Source: CBDFLA01 sp965248915 (GTDB lineage: Bacteria; Pseudomonadota; Alphaproteobacteria; M2410). Taken from it: a DNA stretch of 64,000 bases. Made by a program: the position numbers and the translations under genes. The stretch is from the NCBI GenBank assembly GCA_965248915.1, contig OZ252216.1:2728001-2792000 (forward strand), in the 5' to 3' direction. Numbering within the stretch: position 1 is the stretch's first letter; the number at the start of each line of letters is the position of its first letter. Positions 17,997-26,992 of this stretch are shown piece by piece. The notes under the pieces are model-generated. The model searched no databases and had not been told where the DNA came from. It saw nothing but the letters and a program-made list of their open reading frames with translations.

Positions 17997-19181
17997 CTAG
18001 GGCAAGCAAGAAGGCCCTGTTGGCTCAAATGACTTATAGGTGAGAATGAACTCTTTATGCCCCAACGCTTCCGATTTCGTTTCGACCCCACCAGCAACTT
18101 CTTGAATCAGCGCAAGTATTTCGTTGCCTACCTGGTCGATGGTCGCCCGCTGGTCGAGGATTTTTCCTGCATTGATATCCATGTCATCAGCCAATTTCAT
18201 GTAGGTCTCTGGGTTTGCGCAAATCTTGATGACCGGCGATATCGCTGATCCGACGACCGATCCTCTCCCCGTTGTAAAAAGAACAACGTGAGCACCGCAA
18301 GCTATCAGTTCAACGATCTCGGCATTGTCAGAAATGTTGGGAAAACCGAATCGAACGTCACCATCTGGAACCACGTCCAAGAGGTACAGCCCCTCACTGG
18401 TACGGAGATCGCCTGGTTTTAGAAGTCCTGAGATAACCGACTGACCGGATTTCGAATAAGCTCCCATCGACTTTTCTTCCTGCGTCGTAAGACCACCCTC
18501 GGCATTGCCTGGCGCAAAACTCCCGTATCCCAACACCTCATAGTAGTTTGCGGCTTTCGCCATCGCGCCCAAGATTTCGTCAGCCAATTCGGGTGTTGCA
18601 GCCCTCTCTGCCATGATTTCTTCACAGCCAATAAGCTCGCCTGTTTCCTCGAAGATACATGTCGCGCCGTGTTTTACGAGATCGTCGAAACATTTCCCCA
18701 CGCTTGGGTTGGCTGTGATTCCACTTGTCCCATCTGACCCCCCGCAAATGGTCCCGACGACTAAGTCGTTCAGACCCATTTCAATTTTCGGAACCTCTTC
18801 AAGCTGTTGAAGCATTGCTTCAACGATCTTTTTGCCTGCCTCGATTGTTGCAACAGTTCCCCCTGATTCCTGAACTACCAGTGTTTCAACCGGCCTACCG
18901 CTTCTTATGATTTCTTCCGCCAGACTCTCTCGATCAAAACCTTCGCACCCAAGAGAGACAAGAAGAACACCGCCGACATTGGGATGAGTACAAAGACGTT
19001 TCAACATCTTCAGTGCATAGTCATTTGGATAGCATCCAGGAAAACCAATCAACTGAACGCGATTGCCGTCAAATTGCTCCGTAATCCTTCTAGACACATG
19101 GTGAGAACATTCAACAAGATATACGACCAGTATGGCATTGCGGATTCCCTTGCGCCCGTCAGATCTCAAATACCCAACCAT
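17997..19181 (-). CDS. UxaA-family dehydratase, large subunit (altronate/fuconate dehydratase type)
   Basis: A 394-residue protein. MVGYLRSDGRKGIRN at the start, Cys-containing GFPGCYPNDYA, TICGGSDGTSGITANPSVG in the middle and the CTTGRG-like LFTTGRGSVVG near residue 310 are hallmarks of the UxaA/GarD C-terminal domain, which dehydrates sugar acids with a bound metal. In this family the SAF domain is often fused in front; here it is a separate gene at 19197, as in the Campylobacter jejuni fucose locus. Expected reaction here: L-fuconate to 2-keto-3-deoxy-L-fuconate (inference). AGAGGGA eight bases ahead supports the ATG at 19181. Confidence 0.88.
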   Translation of the reverse strand: MVGYLRSDGRKGIRNAILVVYLVECSHHVSRRITEQFDGNRVQLIGFPGCYPNDYALKMLKRLCTHPNVGGVLLVSLGCEGFDRESLAEEIIRSGRPVETLVVQESGGTVATIEAGKKIVEAMLQQLEEVPKIEMGLNDLVVGTICGGSDGTSGITANPSVGKCFDDLVKHGATCIFEETGELIGCEEIMAERAATPELADEILGAMAKAANYYEVLGYGSFAPGNAEGGLTTQEEKSMGAYSKSGQSVISGLLKPGDLRTSEGLYLLDVVPDGDVRFGFPNISDNAEIVELIACGAHVVLFTTGRGSVVGSAISPVIKICANPETYMKLADDMDINAGKILDQRATIDQVGNEILALIQEVAGGVETKSEALGHKEFILTYKSFEPTGPSCLP

Positions 19182-19196
19182 CAACTCAACGTCCCT

Positions 19197-19544
19197 CTAG
19201 TCAAATCTCTCACTGCGCGAATGAGCAGGGAGATAATCGCTTTTCATATTGTGAACGTGGACATGTTCGCCGGGTTCGATGGGATATGTGGCAGACCCAA
19301 TAGGTACACCATACTTGATGATGGCCTCGCCTCGGTTGATCCTCTGATTGGCTATCTTGTGTCCAATTTCAAGTGGGGTCTTAACGGCAACGAGTCTTCC
19401 AGATATGTGGAGTAGCTCGCCTTGGTTGATGAAGCGTCCGACGACAAACACATTGTCGTTACTGTGCAGTCTAATCAGATGTCGGGTTGACTCATTGGCA
19501 TCTGGTGACTGAGCGTCTTCCAAGATCGCCCCGTCACCTTCCAT
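19197..19544 (-). CDS. UxaA-family dehydratase, small SAF-domain subunit
   Basis: A protein of about 115 residues consisting of one SAF domain: LIRLHSNDNVFVVGRFINQGE, then KTPLEIGHKIANQRINRGEAIIKYGVPIGSAT, then PGEHVHVHNM. This is the N-terminal substrate-binding module of altronate and galactarate dehydratases, here a stand-alone subunit just upstream of the large subunit. The start is uncertain. The frame is open to 19631 within the amidohydrolase gene; ATG 19544 and GTG 19562 are the realistic choices, so it overlaps or nearly touches the stop of the upstream gene. Confidence 0.8.
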   Translation of the reverse strand: MEGDGAILEDAQSPDANESTRHLIRLHSNDNVFVVGRFINQGELLHISGRLVAVKTPLEIGHKIANQRINRGEAIIKYGVPIGSATYPIEPGEHVHVHNMKSDYLPAHSRSERFD

Positions 19545-19563
19545 ACCCTCAAGAGACGTCACC

Positions 19564-20391
19564 TCATTGTATGGAGTAGAACTCACACGCAGTGCCCCCC
19601 CAAATGCGATCTCGTGCGGCATCATTTGCACCTGCTAACAGTGCCTCAGTCATCGCTACCCATTCATCGTACTCAGCTGCCAGCTTCAGGACAGGCCAAT
19701 CGCTTCCCCACATAATTCGCTCGGGTCCGAAGGCATCTAAGATGACATCAACATAGGGACGTATCGCTTCTATCGACACTTGATCTCCGGCTTCCGTTAC
19801 CAATCCTGACAATTTGCAATTGGCAGTGGTCGAGCGCGCTATTTCTACTAAATCATCCGACCATCCAGATCGACCTCCAGCAGCAATATCAGGCTTTGCA
19901 GCATGATCAATCACAACAGGAAGCTCGGGATATCGATCCGTAAGAGAAAGCAGATTTTGCAAATGAACGGGCCTTACAAGTGCATCAAATACCAGTCCGC
20001 GGCTTGAAAGGAATCGAAAAGCTGGATCCAATGACGGTCTTAACATCCAGTCAGGATCCGCCATATCCTGAATCATTGGCCGGATCCCAACAAAGCGCGA
20101 GTGACGAGAAAGCGTCTCGAGTGTTGGGATGCAATCAGCAGATTCGAGATCAACCCAACCAACGACGCCACCAATAAAACTATTGTCATCACTAAGCTTC
20201 AGAAGAAACTCCGACTCCTTCGTGCTGGCTGCCGCTTGGACAAGAATGGTCCGGTCGATGTTGTGACTGTCAATGACAGGTCTTAGATCATCGGGCAAAT
20301 AGTCTCGATAAAGCGGCACTAGGTCAGGTCGAAGCCAATCGTAATCCCCTCTCTTTAGCTGCCAAAAGTGTTGATGCGCATCAATTCGCAA
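19564..20391 (-). CDS. Amidohydrolase-family lactonase, L-fuconolactonase-like
   Basis: A 275-residue TIM-barrel metal hydrolase of the COG3618 type. Its metal and active-site residues are visible: RIDAHQHFW at the start, VVIDHAAKP near residue 160 and the late RIMWGSDWPV. Members open sugar lactones such as L-fucono-1,5-lactone or 2-pyrone-4,6-dicarboxylate. It begins with TTG at 20391 and overlaps the aldo/keto reductase gene by 11 bases, so the two are translationally coupled. The reductase makes a lactone and this enzyme would open it, which fits the order of steps (inference). Confidence 0.85.
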   Translation of the reverse strand: MRIDAHQHFWQLKRGDYDWLRPDLVPLYRDYLPDDLRPVIDSHNIDRTILVQAAASTKESEFLLKLSDDNSFIGGVVGWVDLESADCIPTLETLSRHSRFVGIRPMIQDMADPDWMLRPSLDPAFRFLSSRGLVFDALVRPVHLQNLLSLTDRYPELPVVIDHAAKPDIAAGGRSGWSDDLVEIARSTTANCKLSGLVTEAGDQVSIEAIRPYVDVILDAFGPERIMWGSDWPVLKLAAEYDEWVAMTEALLAGANDAARDRIWGGTACEFYSIQ

Positions 20392-21442
20392 TGGTCTCTC
20401 CTGACCCCTCGCCCTCTGTCGGACAGGGTGCTGTCGGGGAGATCAACTCGGCTTCTTGCAATGCCAGCCAAAATGCATTTGGAATGCGCTCACGGTAATT
20501 GGATATCGTCCCTTCAACAAATCTGGGCGTGGCTAGTCCCGGTATCACACTAGCAACCGCAGGGTGGGCGAGCGGAAACTGCAGCGCCGCGGCCGCAAGC
20601 GTTACTTGAAATTGGTCGCAGATGGATTCGATTGCACTGACTCTTTCTATAATTGAGGGAGGGGCGGGCTCATAATTGTAATAAACCGTCTTTGACCCTC
20701 GAACTCCTGCAGCCAGAATTCCGGAGTTATACGCACCTCCGATGATTACTGAAATGTCTCTTTCAATGCACTTCGGTAGAAAGCTCGCTAAAGCCCCTTG
20801 CTCCAGCAAAGTGTAACGCCCAGCCAATAGGAAGCAATTGTAATCCCCGTGGTTCAAAGCCTCTTCGCAGATCTGCCATTCATTTACTCCCAACCCGATT
20901 GCGCGCACTTCACCACTATCCCTGAGCTCTTCCAATGCCTTATACCCACCGTCGCACAAGTCCCTGAAAGTCTTTTCGTGACTGCCGCCATGTGTGACAG
21001 GCCCGATGTCGTGCACGTAGAGAATGTCAATCTTCGCAAGGCCCAGTCGTTGCTGACTGTCTTCGTATGACCGCAAAATTCCGTCGTAGGTATAGTCAAA
21101 TTGTGCGCGAAAAGGCATCGGGGATGTGAATCCGTCCCTCAAGAGATTTGTGTCCGCACAGCGGTCCGGCGACAACACTCGGCCTACTTTTGTTGAGATG
21201 ACATTGGCGTCGATCGATCTGGTGCGTAGATAATCACCGAGTCGACGCTCGCTCAGCCCGAATCCATAATATGGTGCAGTATCAAAGTATCGGACACCTG
21301 ATAGCCCGACTTCATTTAAGGTCACAAACGCATCCTGATCGGAGACCTCAACGTACAAATTGCCAATTGACGCTCCGCCGAAGCCAAGTTCTGTTACTTG
21401 CAACGATGTCTTTCCTATCCTGTTCGTTGGCAAAGCCATCAT
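20381..21442 (-). CDS. Aldo/keto reductase, L-fucose (D-threo-aldose) 1-dehydrogenase-like
   Basis: A 353-residue aldo/keto reductase with RYFDTAPYYGFGLSERRLGDYLR, which holds the catalytic Asp and Tyr and closely follows D-threo-aldose 1-dehydrogenases. STKVGR provides the catalytic Lys, ILYVHDIG the His, and VIPGLATPRFVEGTISN the cofactor end. It would oxidise L-fucose to its lactone with NAD(P). It is the first gene of the minus-strand operon that continues with the lactonase, the SAF subunit, the dehydratase large subunit and probably the alkaline phosphatase. ATG codons at 21442 and 21439 are equally good starts. Confidence 0.85.
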   Translation of the reverse strand: MMALPTNRIGKTSLQVTELGFGGASIGNLYVEVSDQDAFVTLNEVGLSGVRYFDTAPYYGFGLSERRLGDYLRTRSIDANVISTKVGRVLSPDRCADTNLLRDGFTSPMPFRAQFDYTYDGILRSYEDSQQRLGLAKIDILYVHDIGPVTHGGSHEKTFRDLCDGGYKALEELRDSGEVRAIGLGVNEWQICEEALNHGDYNCFLLAGRYTLLEQGALASFLPKCIERDISVIIGGAYNSGILAAGVRGSKTVYYNYEPAPPSIIERVSAIESICDQFQVTLAAAALQFPLAHPAVASVIPGLATPRFVEGTISNYRERIPNAFWLALQEAELISPTAPCPTEGEGSGETIAN

Positions 21443-21713
21443 GCACGCTCAAAAATAAAATTGTCTATAAAACCTAGTTCCATATATACAATACATATGA
21501 ACCTATTGTCAATGCGACCACACCATTCACCGCCAAAAATTCAGAGAATTGGTCGTAAGGACGGCCAACAAATCTGGGGCCAAGAGTTCGGTGAAAAAGG
21601 ACCTAGATGAACACCAAAATTGCCACACATCAATCGACTTGCACAATAGCAGCTAGTCTTGGTACCCAAAGCATCAGAAGTTTCGAGACTAACAACATCG
21701 GGAGTGGAGCGTC
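21443..21713. promoter_or_regulatory. Divergent promoter region between AKR operon and IclR gene
   Basis: This AT-rich gap of about 270 bases separates the aldo/keto reductase operon from the divergent IclR gene. An imperfect inverted repeat with arms GTTC(C)ATAT and ATATGAAC lies at about 21476-21502 and is a candidate IclR operator. Nothing else is evident. Confidence 0.4.
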
Positions 21714-22523
21714 TTGACCGAGAGGAACAATCGAAACAACAGTAAAGCAGGGCGACGAAAACAATATTCTGCGCCCGCCCTGTCCAAAGGCTTGGATATA
21801 GTCGAGCTATTGGCATCGGAGTCCCAACCGCTGACACTGAAAGAGATCGCCGATCAATTGGAAAGATCGAAAGGCGAAATTTTTAGAATGCTTGTTGTTC
21901 TCGAAGAGAGATCCTACGTCGCAACGGAACCAGGAACTGACAGGTTTAATCTAACGCTCAAGCTGTTCGAATTGGCACACCGCCACCCTCGAATTAGACG
22001 ATTAACGAACGCTGCGGCGCCATTTATGGCAGCACTCGCCGAAGCCACCAAACAGTCCTGTCATCTCGTCATCTTCAACAATGGAGGCGGGCTTGTTATC
22101 GCTCAGCAGGATAGTCCTTCGGATAGGCATTTTGGCGTGAGACTTGGAGCAGAGGTACCACTGGCCAATACTTGTTCTGGCCACATCCTCTTGGCTTTTG
22201 CTGACAGTGAACAGCGGTCTGAAATGCTGGGAAATTTGCCCACAAAACAACGACGTTCACTTTCAAATCGCGTGCTTGAAGAGATTACGGTGCATGTCAA
22301 GGAATTGGGATATGAAAGTGTCGATAGTAAGCAAGTACAGGGCGTTAGAGACGTGGGGTTTCCAATTTTTGACTATTCTGGAAAAGTAGTAGCCGCCCTC
22401 ATCATCCCATTCCTTGCGCACCTAGACGACTCTCATGCCGTCAACTTCGAATCCGCGACGTCGCACCTTTCCGAAACCGCAAAGGCGATATCCAACTCAC
22501 TTGGATTCAGTGAAACCCGTTAG
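21714..22523 (+). CDS. IclR-family transcriptional regulator
   Basis: A 269-residue regulator. Residues about 20-80 are an IclR winged helix (APALSKGLDIVELLASESQPLTLKEIADQLERSKGEIFRMLVVLEERSYV), and residues about 95-260 the IclR effector domain with CHLVIFNNGGGLVIAQQDSP and LANTCSGHILLAF. The start is TTG at 21714 with GGAG at 21706-21709. The C. jejuni fucose locus also has an IclR regulator (Cj0480c). Its position, divergent from the oxidative sugar operon, makes it the probable second regulator of the pathway. Confidence 0.85.
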   Translation: MTERNNRNNSKAGRRKQYSAPALSKGLDIVELLASESQPLTLKEIADQLERSKGEIFRMLVVLEERSYVATEPGTDRFNLTLKLFELAHRHPRIRRLTNAAAPFMAALAEATKQSCHLVIFNNGGGLVIAQQDSPSDRHFGVRLGAEVPLANTCSGHILLAFADSEQRSEMLGNLPTKQRRSLSNRVLEEITVHVKELGYESVDSKQVQGVRDVGFPIFDYSGKVVAALIIPFLAHLDDSHAVNFESATSHLSETAKAISNSLGFSETR

Positions 22524-22536
22524 TACTAAGCCCAAA

Positions 22537-23733
22537 CTAGAATGGGCATTCCTTGTCCCACGTCACGGGATTGCAGCGAACAAACTTGCCACTGTCAAAT
22601 CGCACATGATAGTTCGAAAAACGCCTGTCTGGAATGGCATAGTCGGTCAAGATGAAATGCGCGCCAACTTCCAGCGCTTTGTTGCGCTTGTTCACGTCAT
22701 TCTCGCGTGCTTCAACAGAATGTGCATCTGCCCTCGTTAGAACCATAAATCCGCGATCCACCCAAGTTGGAATTTTCTCGTAGTACGTATCGGTAACTCT
22801 CATCCAACTTGCCGCAGGGTGATCGGGTTTGACGCTGACAAAAAGCAACCTTCTCTGAAGATTCTCCTGCTGGCCAACATAACGATTCGTCGGTCCCTTC
22901 TTATCTAGCAGGGTGAATACGACTTTGCCGGCCATATCGCTCAGTTTCGGCCAACCATCCTTCAGAATCGCTTGGCGCAAGGTGCGACGACTACCTCTTA
23001 CATCATCAGGTGTAACAATACGATGCCTGGCAAAGACCGAAAGCAATTCTGCCTCCAGTTCATTCCACACTTCTCGGTCGAATTCCACTTCCTCCACAGG
23101 TTCATAGCCTTCCGCGATCGGTTTTTTGCTCCTCTCCTTTGCCTCAATCTGAATGATGATTGGAAAGTGGTACGGATTGGCGTCTGACCAGTCCTTGATT
23201 TCAGAGAGACAATCCACCAAAACAAAACACGTGCTTCCTACGTCAGTATCAGCGGCATGAAAAACTTTGAAACCCGGTCTCTTGAGGTCCTCTTGTGGAT
23301 CAAATGAAATCCAAACCGGCCATTCCGTCGCTTGCAGAAGACGCAACCCTCCTGGATTGGAAAACTTGCTTCCTGCTGGATCGTAATGCACATCGAGTTC
23401 AAACTGGCGCATGCCCAATTCAAGTTGGGTCGTTATCGGCACATGGGTGTAGTCAAGGGCATGAATCAGCCTCTCGGCTGGCCACTCAGGGCTCTCTTCA
23501 TAGTCCGTTGCCACCATCAGCATTCCCAAGGCTTGCATTGGGGCGACGTGATAGGAATTGTGCGTCCCTATATATTGAATCTGATTGAACCGCATTTCAC
23601 CAACTCGGCCATCTACTTCGGCACTGAAGGCATTGGGCGATAATGTCGTCATCAAAACGGCGATAAGCCATATCACGACACGGAGTTTTCCAACTCCCGC
23701 GATGCAATGTTGCGTCTCGAAGTGTTCCTTCAT
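22537..23733 (-). CDS. Secreted calcium-dependent phosphatidylinositol phospholipase C-like protein
   Basis: A 398-residue protein with a signal peptide (about residues 17-38, cleavage after AFSA). The mature part has IQYIGTHNSYHVAP, the first catalytic His region of PI-PLC X-domain folds, then QLELGMRQFELDVHYDP with the second, and IIIQIEAKERSKKP. The layout matches the bacterial Ca2+-dependent PI-PLC group (PF16670). It would act in the periplasm or outside on phosphodiesters of inositol lipids or related compounds. It lies between the IclR and TonB-receptor genes; a link to the sugar pathway is not proven. Confidence 0.78.
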   Translation of the reverse strand: MKEHFETQHCIAGVGKLRVVIWLIAVLMTTLSPNAFSAEVDGRVGEMRFNQIQYIGTHNSYHVAPMQALGMLMVATDYEESPEWPAERLIHALDYTHVPITTQLELGMRQFELDVHYDPAGSKFSNPGGLRLLQATEWPVWISFDPQEDLKRPGFKVFHAADTDVGSTCFVLVDCLSEIKDWSDANPYHFPIIIQIEAKERSKKPIAEGYEPVEEVEFDREVWNELEAELLSVFARHRIVTPDDVRGSRRTLRQAILKDGWPKLSDMAGKVVFTLLDKKGPTNRYVGQQENLQRRLLFVSVKPDHPAASWMRVTDTYYEKIPTWVDRGFMVLTRADAHSVEARENDVNKRNKALEVGAHFILTDYAIPDRRFSNYHVRFDSGKFVRCNPVTWDKECPF

Positions 23734-24085
23734 CTCTTTGTTCCTAAGGCAATTACATCAGTCCTTGTTGAGATTCAGTCGCAGAAAACTGAGGTCCTCA
23801 GACTACGCACTGCCACTCCTTGCCCGAGTTCTCCAGAAGCCGGAAACTAACGGGCATTTGGCGACCCCCAATATACCCCAGTTGTTGCAATGCAGACACG
23901 ATCGAGTCCTTTTGCTGGCGAACCATACAATCTGTCTTGCACATGCGGTTCATATATGCAATTATATTTTACTGACACAATGATGTGTTGTGAACTCGGC
24001 AACAGCTAAGACGGCAGTTCCTATTGCTGCCTGTGTATTGCGCGATTGCCGATTGGCATTACCTAGACAAAAGTGGGGGACATCA
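23734..24085. other. Divergent intergenic region between PI-PLC and TonB-receptor genes
   Basis: About 350 bases without a supported gene. An AT-rich stretch at about 23945-23975 probably holds the promoter of the receptor gene, but no clear -35/-10 pair or operator stands out. Confidence 0.4.
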
Positions 24086-26680
24086 ATGAATAGATCTCGA
24101 CTTCTCAGCAGCGCCGCGCTCTCGGTGCTGATGGCAGCAATCACACCCGGTGCCTATGCTCAGGAGACCGAAGAAGCTACAGAATCAGAGGAGGCCTCAC
24201 CGCTCGAAGAGATCATTGTCACTGGGCTGAAGCGAATTAGCCGTCCCATGACAGATACTAAGAAAGAGTCCTTCGCGGTAATGGACACATTGAATTTCGA
24301 ACAAATCGAACTTCTTCCGGATAGTACGCTCGTGGAAGTCATCGATCGAATTCCTGGGGCCAGTTCAGTCACTTACAATTCCCAAGCCCGGTGGATAACG
24401 CTACGCGGGCTGGATGCTCGCTACAACAGCACCGATATCGACGGGAACCCCATCTGGAATTCCAGCCGCAACAATCGCGGTACTCAGCTCGATGTGTTTC
24501 CTTCTTCAGCAATCAATCAAGTTGATGTGTTCAAGGCTGTCACTCCAGACATTGATGCCAATTCGGTCGGTGGCCACATCTCCGTTCGGACACTCCGAGC
24601 CTTTGATGGCGGAACTGACCCCTTCTTTAAGGCAAAAGCACAGTATGGATACTATGATCAAAGCGGTTTGCCTGATAGCGGAAAGACGTCCTACAAAGTC
24701 AACGCCGCGGGTAAATTTACCTTTGGAGCCGATAACCGACTTGGAATCGTCTACGGTTTCGATGCACAGCAACACGAATACTATCAGCTGTCGGGCAGAA
24801 CAAAGTCCGGCTATGAGAACATAGGAGGTGTTGAGCTTCCTAAGGCACAGACAAACTACCACGCATCTACGTATCAAACCGATATTGATCGACAAAGCGT
24901 CTTCGCCAAAATTGAAGCTAGAGCGACCGATCAGTTGTACACATTCTTCGCGATCAACTACTTCGTCGAAGGTGATGTGGAGAGCTATAATAGGACTGGT
25001 TTCTTTGGCCGGAACTACACAGCGGCATTGGCTGACGGTCTGGGAGAAACCGGCGAAGCAACGGCTCAGGCCAATTTCATAGATTATTTCTATGACCGTG
25101 ACACAATTCTCTATGCCATGGGCCTTGACTACCGGTTTGGCGATGTTGATGTATTTTCATTGCGGGGATCAATCACACAAGTCGATCTCAAAGAAGATTG
25201 GTTTCAATCCGCAACGTTTGAGAATGCCGCAGGTTGGGGCATGACGCATACGTTTGACCTGCGTGGAAGTGTGCCTCGGATTGACACCCATGGTATTGAC
25301 TATTCCGATCCAGCGGCCTACCGGCAGAAAAAGAAGAAAAAGACCTGGAATCAAGCCGATGAGATGGATGACACGTTGTCCAGTATTCGACTTGATTGGA
25401 GTCATAACACGCATCCAAACGCCAGCGGCTTGGGCTACAAGACGGGTATCTCTTGGCGGCAACTCGACCGAGACTTCAAACGCGATGTATGGCGTCTGAG
25501 CCTGCCATTCCACTACTACCTATCAAATCTTCAGCCGGGCCTGACTGCGGTCAATCCTCAGAATACGATCTTCATAGATCATACCGCGTATTGGGACTAC
25601 ATGAATACGAATGGCACCAGGTCGGACGATTTGGGTGGCGACTATGGAACAGATTATGATCTGGTAGAGGATGTCTTTGCCGGTTATGGTATGTTTGTCT
25701 ATGCCACTGACAGATTTCGCGTGAACGCTGGCCTTCGGTTTGAGGCGACGAACTTCACTAATGATGCGTTCGCTTTGGTTGACACCGACAATGACCTGGT
25801 CGCGGACACTGCGGTCCCGGAGCGTCGGGAAAAAGGATATGCAAACGTCCTTCCCAACATCCATTTTGTCTACAATCACGAAGAAAATGTGAAACTTCGT
25901 TGGGCCTATACCAAAACGCTCGGGAGGCCTGATTTCGCAGACTTTGCACAAGGCACATCGATTGTCTCAGATGGCATTGACACATCAATCTCAATCGGCA
26001 ATCCCGACCTTGACCCGCGCGTCTCCGACAACTTTGATTTTAGTGCCGAGTACTATTTCCTGGATGTTGATGGATTGTTGTCCTTTGGAGTTTTTTACAA
26101 GGACATTGAGAATGAGACCTTTACTCAAATTCAGACAGAACCGGATCTAGGAACCGGCGGTATCATTACAACTGCAACACCGCTCAATTCCGGATCGGCA
26201 AACCTATTTGGCATTGAAATGGCGTTCATGATGGAAAGGTTCGACTTCTTGCCTGCTCCATTTGATGGCCTTGGAGTTTTTGCGAACTACACATACCTGG
26301 ATGGCGAATGGAACGTCACGCTCAGCGACGGATCCAGTCGTACTGTAGGAGGTCTTCGCAATCAACCAAAACACCTGGCCAATTTGACGCTGCTCTACAA
26401 TTGGAACGACTTTGGAGCAAGTCTGGCCTATAACTACCGCGGCAAGGCGTTCACAGGTGATTTCGGTGACACGTCGATCAATGACATCTGGGTCGATACA
26501 TATGGTCGATTAGATGCACAAGTGAAGTACGCAGTGACGGACAATCTCACGATTGTCGCGGATGCCCGCAACCTCAATGATGAAGAGTGGCTCGAGCAAA
26601 CCGGCAGCTCCGGAGATCTCTTCTCTCGCTATTTCAAACCGGGCCCATCGTTCTGGCTTGGCTTCAAGTACAAGAGGTAA
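24086..26680 (+). CDS. TonB-dependent outer-membrane receptor
   Basis: An 864-residue receptor of the TonB-Xanth-Caul type that is common in aquatic alphaproteobacteria and is often used for oligosaccharide uptake. A signal peptide (residues 1-24, cleavage after AYA-QE) leads into an acidic linker and the TonB box EIIVTGLK. The plug domain (DTLNFEQIELLPDSTLVEVIDRIPG through NSVGGHISV) and a 22-strand-type barrel rich in aromatic alternating segments follow. The ATG at 24086 follows AGTGGGGGA; the frame's earlier start at 23990 would bury the signal peptide. It is the probable outer-membrane port for the island's substrate (inference). Confidence 0.9.
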   Translation: MNRSRLLSSAALSVLMAAITPGAYAQETEEATESEEASPLEEIIVTGLKRISRPMTDTKKESFAVMDTLNFEQIELLPDSTLVEVIDRIPGASSVTYNSQARWITLRGLDARYNSTDIDGNPIWNSSRNNRGTQLDVFPSSAINQVDVFKAVTPDIDANSVGGHISVRTLRAFDGGTDPFFKAKAQYGYYDQSGLPDSGKTSYKVNAAGKFTFGADNRLGIVYGFDAQQHEYYQLSGRTKSGYENIGGVELPKAQTNYHASTYQTDIDRQSVFAKIEARATDQLYTFFAINYFVEGDVESYNRTGFFGRNYTAALADGLGETGEATAQANFIDYFYDRDTILYAMGLDYRFGDVDVFSLRGSITQVDLKEDWFQSATFENAAGWGMTHTFDLRGSVPRIDTHGIDYSDPAAYRQKKKKKTWNQADEMDDTLSSIRLDWSHNTHPNASGLGYKTGISWRQLDRDFKRDVWRLSLPFHYYLSNLQPGLTAVNPQNTIFIDHTAYWDYMNTNGTRSDDLGGDYGTDYDLVEDVFAGYGMFVYATDRFRVNAGLRFEATNFTNDAFALVDTDNDLVADTAVPERREKGYANVLPNIHFVYNHEENVKLRWAYTKTLGRPDFADFAQGTSIVSDGIDTSISIGNPDLDPRVSDNFDFSAEYYFLDVDGLLSFGVFYKDIENETFTQIQTEPDLGTGGIITTATPLNSGSANLFGIEMAFMMERFDFLPAPFDGLGVFANYTYLDGEWNVTLSDGSSRTVGGLRNQPKHLANLTLLYNWNDFGASLAYNYRGKAFTGDFGDTSINDIWVDTYGRLDAQVKYAVTDNLTIVADARNLNDEEWLEQTGSSGDLFSRYFKPGPSFWLGFKYKR

Positions 26681-26728
26681 GCCGGACGCAAATGAGCGTG
26701 TTACGGTGGCTTGAACCACGCACTTTGG

Positions 26729-26755
26729 AAAGGCAAGCGCCTATCGCTTGCCTTT
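26729..26755 (+). terminator. Intrinsic terminator after the TonB receptor gene
   Basis: An 11-bp perfect stem AAAGGCAAGCG/CGCTTGCCTTT with a five-base loop, followed by CTTTGTTC, lies 49 bases after the receptor stop codon. The rest of 26681-26992 shows nothing else. Confidence 0.8.
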
Positions 26756-26992
26756 CTTTGTTCGTGCAGGTTTGTCGTGGATCGACCGTCAATAGAGAAC
26801 AACAAACAATATCGAAGTTTCGATTGTACGAATACGTTGCGAGGTCAGGCATTGGGCAATCCTGAGGTTTGCCCCGTGAGGATCTGAATCGGCCCAAACA
26901 AATCAACGGTTCGTCGGTTTAAGTCGCTGTATGCAGAAGGAGAACATCGGTTCAATGCAATCTAAGCGACACCGAAATGGGGATTTGAGTAA